The notes: generated from the letters alone by a model not told the origin. DNA of 64,000 nt from Owenweeksia sp048267305 (GCA_048267305.1 JBLWXT010000022.1:1-64000), one strand, 5' to 3'; shown: positions 16,480 through 25,949, counted from the first letter of the stretch. A program made the numbers and translations.

Positions 16480-17409
16480 TTAGATTGAATTTTCCGGTAG
16501 AACATTGGTGCCTAGGGTATCTATAACCACCGGTTCCTGCATTACCTTGGTAAGCTGCGCCAGTCGTGTTGGTTTTTCCAATTCACCGAGCTTATCCAGC
16601 TCAGGAAGTGCAGTCCCTTTTTCGTAGATGTCAAATTGTACTTTTCGATCTCTAAAACTTTTCAAAGGTTGGCCCAACCTGAGCAGTCCATGCTCGCGGC
16701 TACGTCTTACCCTTTCCATATCAAATTCAATGGGAATTATTTCAGGACCGGTACTGGCTTGATAAATCACGCGGCCATCAGGTCCACAAACAATAGAGCG
16801 ACCAGTACCACCATCTCCCAAACCATTGAGGTCAAATACATAACACTGGTTAGTGGCTGCTGTGGCCTGCACAAGTGATAATTCAATATCTCTGTCAATC
16901 GTTCCTGTAAGGGTAGGGTGGAGGATAACGTCACAGCCATTTACGGCCAGTGTACGGGATGTTTCCGGAAACCACATATCATAACATATGGAGAGGCCAA
17001 ACCGGCCTATGTTAGGTACATCAAAAAAGAAAAACTGATCGCCTCCGGTTACGCCTTCTTCATAAGGGTAAAAGGGAAACATCTTATCATAACGTCCAAC
17101 AATCTCGCCATCCGGGTTAATCACAGTAGCGGTGTTGTAGGTTTTATTATCCTTCTTTTGAAACATACTCCCCGGTATCAACCAGATTTTATATTTCCGG
17201 GCCAAGTCCTGAAATTCCTTTTCTACATCATTAGGAAACTCGCGTGCATGATAGGTAAGAGGTCCAAAAGCACATAATTCGCTAAGCATCACCATTTGTA
17301 CCCAAGGGTACACACTCATGGTTACTTCAATTTTGTGCTTCATTAAAGGAACATTGCTGTAACCAGCAGAAACCGGCATTTGAATTCCGGCAATTGAAAA
17401 CGGTATCAT
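16480..17409 (-). CDS. carbon-nitrogen hydrolase (nitrilase superfamily amidase)
   Basis: A 309-residue member of the nitrilase superfamily with the complete triad: Glu44 in MLSELCAFGP, Lys109 in GRYDKMFPFYPYEEG and Cys142 in SICYDMWFPE. The second conserved Glu lies at 117/118. This group hydrolyses amides or carbamoyl groups, for example N-carbamoylputrescine or beta-ureidopropionate. The fingerprint does not settle on one of these. The C-terminal 50 residues (after about 255) extend beyond the core. Located 82 bases after the class III aminotransferase and 51 before the VOC gene, in one operon. Confidence 0.9.
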   Translation of the reverse strand: MIPFSIAGIQMPVSAGYSNVPLMKHKIEVTMSVYPWVQMVMLSELCAFGPLTYHAREFPNDVEKEFQDLARKYKIWLIPGSMFQKKDNKTYNTATVINPDGEIVGRYDKMFPFYPYEEGVTGGDQFFFFDVPNIGRFGLSICYDMWFPETSRTLAVNGCDVILHPTLTGTIDRDIELSLVQATAATNQCYVFDLNGLGDGGTGRSIVCGPDGRVIYQASTGPEIIPIEFDMERVRRSREHGLLRLGQPLKSFRDRKVQFDIYEKGTALPELDKLGELEKPTRLAQLTKVMQEPVVIDTLGTNVLPENSI

Positions 17410-17491
17410 TAATTTATATTCAAAAAGTTATTGTAAAATAATTTGGCCGGAGACGTCAGAAGTCTGGCCATTTAAAGGTTTGTGCAGGTTC

Positions 17492-18811
17492 CTAAGATAG
17501 GATTTTATCTAATGCCATATCCATTATGTCCAATCCACGGTTCAAATCTTCATTAGAAATAACTAATGGACTTAAAACCCGTATCACGTTTTTATGGGTA
17601 CCGGCACTAATCAAAATTAAACCTTCATCTGCACAAGCCTGTAGCAATTTACTGCAGGTTTCGGCATCTGGTTGGCGAGGATCTCCATTCTTAACAAACT
17701 CAATCGCCACCATGGCTCCAAGTCCACGAACGTCACCAATCTCGTAATGTTTATTTTTCATGGAGATAAAGCGATCCATTACAATTTTGCCTACTTCTTC
17801 GCCCCGTTTATTCAAATCCTGCTCTTCCATCATTTTAATGGTGGCCAGTGCAGCTGCACAACTTACAGGGTTACCTATATATGTACCTCCTATAGTGCTA
17901 GGTTTGGCTGCATCCATAACTTCGGCTCTGCCAATTACGGCTGATATGGGCATGCCAGAGCCCAATGATTTTGCCCAGGTAGAAATATCCGGCCTCACAT
18001 TAAAGTGCTCGTAAGAGCCCCACTTACCTGTACGGCAGAAACCTGATTGTACTTCGTCAAAAATGAGCATGATGCCGTATTGGTCGCAGAATTCGCGCAG
18101 GCCTTCCAGATATTTTGCCGGTGCCACGTTAAATCCACCTTCACCTTGCACTACTTCCATAATTACAGCGGCTACAGAGTTGGGGTCTACCATATTTTTC
18201 ATGGATTCATGCATGCGCTTCAATTCCTGATCTACAAACATCTCTTCGCTCATGCCACGTCCGTAGCGGTAATAGTTTGGGAATGGCAAGCGGTACACTT
18301 CCGGGGCAAATGGACCACAACCAATTTTATAATCAACTTTAGAAGTTAGCGTCATGGCCATCATAGTACGGCCGTGGAAAGCTCCTGTAAAGGAAATAAT
18401 AGCGCTGCGGTTGGTAGCCTGTCTTGCAATCTTAACGGCATTTTCCACAGCTTCGGCACCAGTAGTTACCAGCATTACCTTGGTGTGATCTCCATGTGGG
18501 AGAATCTCTGCCAGCTTTTCGCAAAGCTCAATATAAGGCTCATAGGTAACTACGTTGAAGCTGGTATGGATGTACTTTTTGGCTTGTTCAATAATTGCAT
18601 TTACCACAGGCTCAGGGGAGTGTCCGGCATTTACTACACCTATTCCACCTGCAAAATCTATAAGTTCCCTTCCATCCAAATCAGTAATAATAGCACCACT
18701 GGCACTTGCTACAGTAGCCGTATTAAAAACTCCAACACCATTTGCTACTACAGCCTTCCTTCTGGCCAATAGCTCCTCACTCTTGCTTTTTGTTAAAACA
18801 TTGTCATTCAT
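17492..18811 (-). CDS. class III aminotransferase, 4-aminobutyrate type
   Basis: A 439-residue fold-type I PLP enzyme close in pattern to GabT: DLDGRELIDFAGGIGVVNAGHSPEPVV, VTTGAEAVENAVKIAR, the FDEVQSGFCRTGK motif (D252 contacts the PLP pyridine nitrogen) and Lys281 in WAKSLGSGMPISAVIG. It should move the terminal amino group of GABA, beta-alanine or a longer omega-amino acid or diamine to 2-oxoglutarate or pyruvate. It is the promoter-proximal gene of the six-gene operon, so the pathway is probably induced or used together with this transamination. It starts at a single sensible ATG. Confidence 0.88.
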   Translation of the reverse strand: MNDNVLTKSKSEELLARRKAVVANGVGVFNTATVASASGAIITDLDGRELIDFAGGIGVVNAGHSPEPVVNAIIEQAKKYIHTSFNVVTYEPYIELCEKLAEILPHGDHTKVMLVTTGAEAVENAVKIARQATNRSAIISFTGAFHGRTMMAMTLTSKVDYKIGCGPFAPEVYRLPFPNYYRYGRGMSEEMFVDQELKRMHESMKNMVDPNSVAAVIMEVVQGEGGFNVAPAKYLEGLREFCDQYGIMLIFDEVQSGFCRTGKWGSYEHFNVRPDISTWAKSLGSGMPISAVIGRAEVMDAAKPSTIGGTYIGNPVSCAAALATIKMMEEQDLNKRGEEVGKIVMDRFISMKNKHYEIGDVRGLGAMVAIEFVKNGDPRQPDAETCSKLLQACADEGLILISAGTHKNVIRVLSPLVISNEDLNRGLDIMDMALDKILS

Positions 18812-18885
18812 CGTATTATGTTTTTTCTGGGTTCTTTGTTTGTATGAGTTAATATTAGCAGGATTTATTCAATTAAACAACTGGT

Positions 18886-18893
18886 CAAAAATA
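18886..18893 (-). promoter_or_regulatory. candidate -7 element of the amine-metabolism operon
   Basis: On the minus strand TATTTTTG matches TAnnTTTG, about 75 bases before the aminotransferase ATG. No good -33 element is seen, so this is tentative. Confidence 0.3.
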
Positions 18894-19030
18894 TTTTATG
18901 AGTAGGGTTTTTTACATCAGCAAAAGCTCTTAAGCTAGTGGAAACGAAAATTTTATGAGGGGATAATCTCTCGATTTTACAGTTGAGCAGGATTCTATTT
19001 CGCGTTATTATGGATTGTTAGTGTCTGTTT

Positions 19031-20196
19031 TTGATAATAGAAAAGCTTGCGACTTTCGATAAACCATTAAATTTCCAGCTGAAAATGATATTCATGCAAT
19101 TACTAAGCATCAAAGCAGAAATACACAAACTGGCAAGCATTGGCTATCTGTTATCCTGTCTATTCCTTATTGCGAGTTCCCTGAAAGGACAGGATGAGTC
19201 TTTGAAAATAGATTCTCTGGCAAGTACAGATATCTACTGTATTGGAAACATTCATTTTGATAACGGAATAACATACAGGTTGAATGAAGCATATCTATAT
19301 GAAATTAAAAAAAATGAGGAGCGAGAGTCTGATCTTTATGAAACTTTGATTTCAGAAGGTGGCATTACTTCACTATTACTAGAATACCCTGTGCATGACG
19401 AGCTATTCCTGAATTATTTTTTCAAAGCGAATCAGGATAGTGCAGTTGATCTAATTGACACGGCCAACTTCCCCTCGTCTTACTATATGTATACACGTTT
19501 GCGTAGATTATCAATTCAGAATCCCGAATTACGATTTGTCTGTGTGGATATTGCGGAAGAAGAAAATCGTGTTGATTTTATGAGTTCACTTTTATATTCC
19601 ATCTTTTCTCAGTATAAGCCTTTGGAAGACTATTTTTTGATCCCTGAGCACCTCGACTATAATACTTATGTTTCAATTTGGGAGGAATATAGGTCAATAA
19701 TAGATACTTTGGCAATAGAGGGATATGATGAAGAGTATGTTAATCTTCTGAACGATGCTTTAGAGGTAAGGTTTTATAAATCTTGCAGAAAGAGAAAAGT
19801 TAGACAGCTCGTGGAAGAACTTAGGATATTTTATAAGGATAAACACCCTGAGTTGGCAACTCCTTTCATTTTGCGGATGTGTAACTCCTACATCAGTAAA
19901 AGAACCAGAAAGCAGAAGCTAAAACGCGAGCACTTTATTTTTAATGAGGCACTCAGGCTTTTGCCGCTAATGATACGGCCCCCGTTTTATTACAAATAGG
20001 CAAATGGCACATTGAAGCCAATACCGATAACAATCTTAGAGACTTTCTTGAAAATACGACCTTAAAATGTACTTATTTGACGCTCTATCAGCCCTTATAT
20101 TCAAATATGTACACAAAGACTGAAAACGAACTGGCCAAGAAAACAGAAAAGGGAGAAGTGGTAAAAGTTGGTAGAAATGATTATTTGCTATTTTAA
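19031..20196 (+). pseudogene. exported EreA/ChaN-like protein gene broken by a frameshift
   Basis: The first frame runs 322 codons to a stop at 19999. A second frame, open from 19948, continues in protein-like fashion (DTAPVLLQIGKWHIEAN ... VGRNDYLLF) to a stop at 20196. Restoring one T in the TTTT run at 19959-19962 joins them seamlessly as ...EALRLFAANDTAPVLLQIGKWHIE, giving about 388 residues. A signal-like hydrophobic segment lies near residues 37-52 (ASIGYLLSCLFLIASS); the likely start is one of the Mets at 19085 or just after. GNIHFDNG, LLLEYPV and a late IGKWH recall the erythromycin-esterase/TraB/ChaN fold, but this is a weak match. It may be a real mutation or a sequencing error. Confidence 0.6.
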
Positions 20197-20198
20197 CT

Positions 20199-20705
20199 CT
20201 AGGCCAAAATATACCTGTCCTTTTTATTCAATAAGCACTCCCGGAGCCTGTTGGTGGGCATCTTTAGTAAATTTTCAAAATCCAAATCGTGAAATCGGGC
20301 TGCTTTTCGGCCACGTAAAAAGGCTTGTTTAAAATCTCCCCAATACTCAGGATAGAAGAGGAGTGAAGTAAAGTTTGCCGCCAGATGAGGGAGAGAGTAC
20401 TTGCCATTTCCCATCGATACAAATTGAATACAGGTTTCATCCCGCATGGTGGTGTTATAGCCCAGTAATACGTGGTAAACATCGTGAAACTCGGCTTTCG
20501 GCATAAGCTGAATGTTGTTGGTGGTTAAGAAGTTTGATAAGTCTTTACCAAGCGAGTTCTCAGGATAAGCTGAAAGTTCTTCTTGCGTAACCTTCCATGC
20601 TTTCCGTTTCCAACGGAGTAAAAAGTAAATGGGTTTTGAAAAGTTAACGATTAAACCCGCCAGGCGTTCTCTGAAGGATTGTCTTTGATTTAGTGTGATT
20701 TCCAT
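20199..20705 (-). CDS. Coq4 family protein
   Basis: With the ATG at 20705 the product is 168 residues. The earlier in-frame Met adds eight residues with no function. The core AEFHDVYHVLLGY (H74, D75, H78) followed by an acidic segment and a helix matches the HDxxH metal motif of Coq4, a scaffold or quinone-head modifying protein in ubiquinone biosynthesis. Bacteroidota make menaquinone, so a different polyprenyl or lipid substrate is likely. It is convergent with the frameshifted exported-protein gene (3 bases apart). Confidence 0.7.
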   Translation of the reverse strand: MEITLNQRQSFRERLAGLIVNFSKPIYFLLRWKRKAWKVTQEELSAYPENSLGKDLSNFLTTNNIQLMPKAEFHDVYHVLLGYNTTMRDETCIQFVSMGNGKYSLPHLAANFTSLLFYPEYWGDFKQAFLRGRKAARFHDLDFENLLKMPTNRLRECLLNKKDRYILA

Positions 20706-20904
20706 AATTAAAAGTACTTTGTCTTTCAAAGTAAAACGAGATATTAGAGCTGATATTGCCTTTTGTTTTGATTGTTGATAGTTAGGGGGAATTGTCTGCG
20801 GCAGGTAATAGTCTTCCGTTTTGCAAAATTGTTGACTTAAGAAGTGATTGCGGATGCTTATAGTGGCCTAAATCCCAGGCTTATGTTATTTTCGCCAGCT
20901 CATA

Positions 20905-21360
20905 ATGCTGTCAAAAAAATCGAAATACGCCATTAATGCGCTGGTTTACCTGGCCCGTAAATCTGCTTTTGATGTAGATCATAAAGTGCAGGTATCTGAA
21001 ATATCAGAGGCTCAGCACATTCCACGTAAGTTTTTGGAATCCATTTTACTGGATATGAAGAATAATGGAATATTGGGAAGCAAGATGGGGCGAGGTGGCG
21101 GATACTATTTACGCAAAAGTCCGGCAGAGGTAAACCTGGCAGACATCTATCGCATTTTTGACGGAGCCATTGGTTTGTTGCCCTGCGTAACTTATCAATA
21201 CTATGAGCGCTGCGAGGAGTGCCGTGATGAGGAAACCTGTGGTATAAGAGAGGCTATACTTGATGTGCGCAACAAAACCGTGGAGATTCTCAAGAAAAAC
21301 ACATTGGAGGCCATACTTGAGGTTGAAGCACGTAAAATGGCACTTAAGAAGAAGGATTAA
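20905..21360 (+). CDS. Rrf2 family transcriptional regulator
   Basis: A 151-residue winged-helix regulator: MLSKKSKYAINALVYLARK opening, recognition helix IPRKFLESILLDMKNNGIL, wing GRGGGYYLRKSP. The Rrf2 C-terminal region carries Cys94, Cys103, Cys106 and Cys112 (LPCV, CEEC, CGI), so it could bind an iron-sulfur cluster as IscR does, which uses three Cys. Family members control Fe-S assembly, cysteine or NO-stress genes; the target is not evident here. The gene's last 17 bases overlap the end of the SMUG2 gene on the opposite strand. Confidence 0.87.
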   Translation: MLSKKSKYAINALVYLARKSAFDVDHKVQVSEISEAQHIPRKFLESILLDMKNNGILGSKMGRGGGYYLRKSPAEVNLADIYRIFDGAIGLLPCVTYQYYERCEECRDEETCGIREAILDVRNKTVEILKKNTLEAILEVEARKMALKKKD

Positions 21361-22051
21361 GCGCCTCCCTAAGCTTTTCCAAAAATTTCAGCACATAATC
21401 GTCCTTCTGTTTTAACTTGTACTGCATAATATAGCGGGGATGCTCAAGAGGGATGATTCTATCAAATAGATCTATGGATTTATTGAGATCCCTTAGGTAT
21501 TTGAAGTTTTTGCCATTACCCAGCACTACTGCCGTTTTTGGGTTTCCGCAAATAGCCATTTGCTTTTTGAGGTTATCAATAATAAAGGGCCTTACAGCTT
21601 CCTCTAAATCCTTTTGATCGTAATAATTATAGTTTACCCAGTTTTCCTTTTCATTTTTATGGATGTACCCCAGGGGGCTTACAGCACCTATAAACCAATC
21701 ATTGTAAAAGGCATTTGTACCGCCATAAGCCTCAATTACATCATATACAAAATGGGCAGAAGTTTCGCGGGTGGCAACAGGGAAGTGGATATCGCAATAC
21801 TCCTGTAGGCGGTAAGAATCGGTAAAGGGAATACCAGTAACACCAGCACCTAACCTTCCGGGATTGATGCCCAATATTATACCCCGGGAATTGGTATCGT
21901 TATAATATTTGTGATAAAACTGTTGAATTACCTCTTCAACTTCCGCAGGAGGATTATGATAGGGGTTCATTACTTTTATTTCCTTTGGCAGGGAAGTGCT
22001 TTTCAGTTCAAACGAATCGTAAAACTCCAGGATTTGCTCGGCAACGGTCAT
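21344..22051 (-). CDS. SMUG2-type uracil-DNA glycosylase family protein
   Basis: A 235-residue protein with the uracil-DNA glycosylase superfamily motif 1 as IILGINPGRLGAGVTGIPFTD (58-78) and a late HPRYIMQY (about 204-211) in the position of the catalytic-loop histidine. This is the SMUG2 (DUF4918) branch, which excises uracil or related lesions from DNA in base-excision repair. The gene is monocistronic and convergent with the Rrf2 gene, sharing 17 bases at the 3' ends. Confidence 0.85.
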   Translation of the reverse strand: MTVAEQILEFYDSFELKSTSLPKEIKVMNPYHNPPAEVEEVIQQFYHKYYNDTNSRGIILGINPGRLGAGVTGIPFTDSYRLQEYCDIHFPVATRETSAHFVYDVIEAYGGTNAFYNDWFIGAVSPLGYIHKNEKENWVNYNYYDQKDLEEAVRPFIIDNLKKQMAICGNPKTAVVLGNGKNFKYLRDLNKSIDLFDRIIPLEHPRYIMQYKLKQKDDYVLKFLEKLREALNPSS

Positions 22052-22099
22052 TTGGTAAATATCAAATCTTCAAATTCTCGAATCTTCAAATTATGATTA

Positions 22100-23875
22100 T
22101 TACTTTTTGATTACCCTAACGGAAGTGCCGTCTGCACTGCGAATAACATAGTAGCCGGAAGGCTGATTACTAAGATCCACTTTGTTTCTGTCTTTTACAG
22201 TTTGAATAAGCTGACCATTAGTGTTGTACACTTTAAAGTCGCCATACTGTTGGGTTTCAAACACACCTGTGGATGGGTTGGGGAAGAAGTTAGGTTCTTC
22301 AACGGTGTAGTTTTCACTAAGGCCAACTCCTACACCCATTTCGTATACCGTAATGGTTCCACTTACTTCATTGGCTACAAAAAGCAAAGGCAGGCCACGG
22401 CTGTTGTCAGCAGCTTTTACAAATACCATCCCTTCGGGGCCAAGGTCACCGGCATCGGGGTCGCTTGCGGCTTTTGTAAAATCGCGGTTCAGCTCATACA
22501 TCACAAAGGTTGGCGCCAATGGATTGGTAATATCGTAAATCATTATTCCACCCATACGTTCCAAACCAATAAAGGCGTAGGTTTTTCCATCCACTTCGCC
22601 AATTACTATGCTCTCCGGCTCAGGGCCTCTGTCATCGCTACGGCTTTTGCGAGATGAATTATCGGTATTATCTGAGTTAAACTCAGAGGCATGAAGTGCT
22701 TTAAGGCTTTGTTCAAACTCATCACCACTATCCCATACCAATTGTACGTTTTCATCCCAAACACTAAAGGAGCGGCCACCAAAACAGTACAGTGAATCGT
22801 AGCTTCCGTCATTGTCATTATCACCAAGGGCGGTGGTAACCTTTAGCCTTCCAAGTACTGTATCATGCTGGTTGGTGGGCCATGTTGGAAATTTCTGGAA
22901 GTCTAAAATCATGGTGCCAACTCTTACTTCCTCTGAATAGGCAGTGTAATTTCTTGAGTCACCTTCATTTGCAGATAATATGTACTGCACACCACCAGCG
23001 TTGTAGGCAGCAAGTCCGTCAGGCTGGTACATGCCAAACAGGTTGTTGTGAGGCCCGATGTTGATAGCATTGGCCACATCAGACGCATCAAGGCCAATGG
23101 TGGAAAAATCCTTATAACCCAATCCTACCACAGTATCCAATGTAGCTGTGTTAATGTCAATTATAGCCATGGCATTGTTTTCCTGTAAGGAAACATAGGC
23201 CTTGGTTTGTGCGCTATTCACGGTGATGAATTCGGGCTCAATATCCTGAGCAGCGCTTTGCATACCATTGTTTCCGTAGATACGCACTTTAGGGTCATAT
23301 GCTACGGTGTCGAGCCTGTCAAAGTATACATACTTCATGTCGGCCTGAGTTATAAAATTAAAACCGGGACTAATATCCAGAATACAAACTGAGCCCCAGG
23401 GGTCGCCCATGTAGTCATCACTTGGCTCGCCTTCTCCGGCTACTAAAACCTTGTTTCCACCAGGGGTAAAGGTTACCATATCGGGTTGGGCACCAACACC
23501 AAACTGTGCTTTAAAAACCCCGTCCTTATCAAAGAAAACCAACTTACCGGGAAACTGAGGCACGGCTCCGGAGCCCACTACAGCAACATTTCCAAAATAT
23601 ACAGCCACGCTGCTAATGGAGTTTACATAAGGGCTCATGTCTATACTTCCTATTCGCCCCGGCTTGGCAAAGTCTGAATAAGTGTAAATATCAACGCGAT
23701 TTCGGGCTTTATTGGTGGAGTACAGTCTTTTGCTAGTGCGGTCGTAGGCTATAATCTCTGTGCTACTACTATCAAATATACCTGTTTTGTAAGTGTGGAG
23801 TTTGGCAAACGGCAGCGATTGGGAACTGGCTTGTAGGCAAGTAAAAGCAATAAGGGAACTCAGTAAAAATCTCAT
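22100..23875 (-). CDS. choice-of-anchor I beta-propeller protein with type IX sorting domain
   Basis: A 591-residue secreted protein. A signal peptide (MRFLLSSLIAFTCLQASS) leads to a beta-propeller-like region with repeats such as VAVVGSGAVPQFPGKLVFFDKDG, TPGGNKVLVAGEGEPSDD and a late DRGPEPESIVIGEVDGKTYAFIGLER. These are the marks of the choice-of-anchor I family, whose members occur in many bacteria with different C-terminal anchors. Here the anchor is a type IX secretion C-terminal domain from about residue 528 (NFFPNPSTGVFE...GYYVIRSADGTSVRVIKK), so it is exported across the outer membrane and probably attached to the cell surface. Some relatives are annotated as phosphatase-like; no active site is visible. 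Confidence 0.85.
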   Translation of the reverse strand: MRFLLSSLIAFTCLQASSQSLPFAKLHTYKTGIFDSSSTEIIAYDRTSKRLYSTNKARNRVDIYTYSDFAKPGRIGSIDMSPYVNSISSVAVYFGNVAVVGSGAVPQFPGKLVFFDKDGVFKAQFGVGAQPDMVTFTPGGNKVLVAGEGEPSDDYMGDPWGSVCILDISPGFNFITQADMKYVYFDRLDTVAYDPKVRIYGNNGMQSAAQDIEPEFITVNSAQTKAYVSLQENNAMAIIDINTATLDTVVGLGYKDFSTIGLDASDVANAINIGPHNNLFGMYQPDGLAAYNAGGVQYILSANEGDSRNYTAYSEEVRVGTMILDFQKFPTWPTNQHDTVLGRLKVTTALGDNDNDGSYDSLYCFGGRSFSVWDENVQLVWDSGDEFEQSLKALHASEFNSDNTDNSSRKSRSDDRGPEPESIVIGEVDGKTYAFIGLERMGGIMIYDITNPLAPTFVMYELNRDFTKAASDPDAGDLGPEGMVFVKAADNSRGLPLLFVANEVSGTITVYEMGVGVGLSENYTVEEPNFFPNPSTGVFETQQYGDFKVYNTNGQLIQTVKDRNKVDLSNQPSGYYVIRSADGTSVRVIKK

Positions 23876-24102
23876 CTTTAATTTGGCATTTTATACGGGC
23901 CGAAAGGTAAGGCTTACATTAGGTAAGTTCCGACTCTTTAACTAACAGAATCTTTGTCTTAACTGGTTGGAGTGATATTATATGGGGTAAAAGTGATGTT
24001 GTGATGGGTTTTTGGGCTAAACACTTCAACCTGAGTGTAAAGTTTGCTTCGTTAATAATTAATTTAAGGAAGCTGTATCGTTAATATAAAAAACACTCGT
24101 CC

Positions 24103-24110
24103 TACCTTTG
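24103..24110 (+). promoter_or_regulatory. -7 element directly before the decarboxylase start
   Basis: TACCTTTG matches TAnnTTTG exactly and ends 5 bases before the ATG at 24116. If used, transcription would start at or just before the start codon, giving a leaderless message. Confidence 0.45.
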
Positions 24111-24115
24111 TAGCC

Positions 24116-25354
24116 ATGCAATGGAAGAAACTATCTAAGGACGCGATTAAGATGCGCGTTTTTAAAGCACTTGACGAAAACCGTAACTACGATTCAGACA
24201 ATATTCTTGGTATTCCGGGTTCTTACCTGGATACTGAACAGTTTTACAGGGATGCTGACTTTTTGGAAGATGCTCCTTATCTGAAAACGTTTATCAACAA
24301 TCCCAACCATATTGGCTGCCATACGCTTACTGAAGATGGTGGCGAGGATCTTTTTAGGGGCACTCAAAAACTGGAAATTGAGTTGATCCGTTTGGTAGCA
24401 GAAGAAATTATGAATGGCCCTCAAAAGGAGATTGACGGCTACGTTGCTCCCGGTGGTACTGAAGCCAATATTCAGGCTTTGTGGATTTATCGCAACTACT
24501 ATAAAAAGGAATTTGGAGCAACCAATAAGGAGGTAGGGGTAGTGTTTAGCACAGATAGCCACTACTCCTTTTACAAGGGATGTAACCTTTTGAGTTTAAC
24601 AGCTATTCCTGTTGAGGTGGATTTTGCCACCCGTCAAATGAAGGAGGATGCGCTGAAAGCTTCAATTGCGGAAGCAAAAGCCAATGGGGTAAAACACCTG
24701 ATTGTGATTGCCAATATGAGCACCACCATGTTTGGCTCCGTAGATGACCTGGATACAAATCTGGCTGTAATCAAAACTCTTGATCTTCCTTATAAGGTTC
24801 ATGCAGATGGTGCCTTTGGTGGATTTTTATATCCCTTCACTAATCCTGATAACAATCTGGATTTCAGAAATCCTGAGATTACTTCCATTACGCTGGATGC
24901 TCATAAAATGCTCATGGCACCTTACGGAACGGGTATGTTTTTAATCCGTAAAAACTGGATGCACTATGCCGCCACCGAGGAAGCCCAATATGTTCAAGGC
25001 CTGGACTATACCATTTGTGGCAGCCGCAACGGAGCGCAGGCAGTATCTATTTGGATGATATTGACAACGCATGGCCCCAATGGCTGGCGCCAAAACATCC
25101 ATAGCCTAATGAATGAAACCGACAGGCTTTGCAATGCCCTGGATGAATTGGGCGTAACCTACTTCCGCAATGAGCACATGAACATTATTACCATGCATGC
25201 GGAGAAAGTGCCAACTGAGTTGTGTAAAAAATACCGGTTGGTAGCCGATAACTTTGATAACCCCAAGTGGTGGAAGATTGTAGTGATGCCGCACACCAAG
25301 GGCGAGGTGATCAATAGGTTTTTGAGCGATATGAAGGAGTTGGTAGTGGTTTGA
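24116..25354 (+). CDS. group II PLP-dependent amino acid decarboxylase
   Basis: A 412-residue fold-type I PLP enzyme of the glutamate/histidine/tyrosine/aromatic decarboxylase group: VAPGGTEANIQALWIYRN (110-127), STDSHYSFYKG (H149), KVHADGAFGGFL (D231) and the PLP lysine in ITLDAHKMLMAPYGTG (Lys264). Substrate (histidine, tyrosine or aspartate are usual in this group) is not decided by the visible motifs. It stands alone between the type IX-secreted protein and a BatD-like gene, with a -7 element only 5 bases before its ATG. Confidence 0.88.
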   Translation: MQWKKLSKDAIKMRVFKALDENRNYDSDNILGIPGSYLDTEQFYRDADFLEDAPYLKTFINNPNHIGCHTLTEDGGEDLFRGTQKLEIELIRLVAEEIMNGPQKEIDGYVAPGGTEANIQALWIYRNYYKKEFGATNKEVGVVFSTDSHYSFYKGCNLLSLTAIPVEVDFATRQMKEDALKASIAEAKANGVKHLIVIANMSTTMFGSVDDLDTNLAVIKTLDLPYKVHADGAFGGFLYPFTNPDNNLDFRNPEITSITLDAHKMLMAPYGTGMFLIRKNWMHYAATEEAQYVQGLDYTICGSRNGAQAVSIWMILTTHGPNGWRQNIHSLMNETDRLCNALDELGVTYFRNEHMNIITMHAEKVPTELCKKYRLVADNFDNPKWWKIVVMPHTKGEVINRFLSDMKELVVV

Positions 25355-25406
25355 TTTAGTTCTGTAGTTTTCTTAAACCCTTTAATTCTGATGTATTTAG
25401 TCGTCT

Positions 25407-25910
25407 TTAAAAAAACCACTGTCGGTCTTTATAAACCTCTATATATCCAAATTGATCATTAAATACAAGGCGGGTTGTTCCTTCTGGTTTTAAGCTTTTT
25501 TCAGTAAACAACTCAAATTCCCGTTTTTCAATCTCTAGTTTTGTAAGTGGGGCACCATCTATTGTGAGGACCACTGATTTTCCCTGATGGGAGTTGCCAT
25601 TTTTATAAAAATCAGGAGATAGGATTTTAAAACTTCCTGGCTTTATTGGTCTTAGGGAGTATGTTAGCTTATAAGAGGCGGTTGTTATTCCTGCAGTTAC
25701 ACTCATTGAGCTATTCCGCGTTGGGCCATTAATAATTTCAAATTCCGAAAAGGAGATGGTAGAGATGGAGTCTGGAATAAAGTCAGCTTCAAAGGAAATC
25801 TCTAACTTTTCATCCATTTGATACTCCAGGGTATCTATTTTAATTTCTACTTTTTGGGCAAAGCCATTAATTCCAATAAAAATCAAAATAATAGGAAAGA
25901 GGTTTTTCAT
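25407..25910 (-). CDS. short BatD-like exported protein
   Basis: A 167-residue protein with a signal peptide (MKNLFPIILIFIGINGFAQ) and one domain showing the BatD pattern: EYQMDEKLEISFEADF, FEIINGPTRNSSMS, a SYKLTYSLRPIKPGSFKI strand and PDFYKNG. BatD proteins (oxygen-tolerance operon) are normally 500-600 residues with several such repeats and a membrane anchor. This one is a single repeat with no anchor and no bat neighbours, so it is a stand-alone or reduced form. Periplasmic. Function unknown. Confidence 0.6.
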   Translation of the reverse strand: MKNLFPIILIFIGINGFAQKVEIKIDTLEYQMDEKLEISFEADFIPDSISTISFSEFEIINGPTRNSSMSVTAGITTASYKLTYSLRPIKPGSFKILSPDFYKNGNSHQGKSVVLTIDGAPLTKLEIEKREFELFTEKSLKPEGTTRLVFNDQFGYIEVYKDRQWFF

Positions 25911-25949
25911 GGAATTTCGTTTTTGCGAAAAGTAGTAATTTATAAAAAC

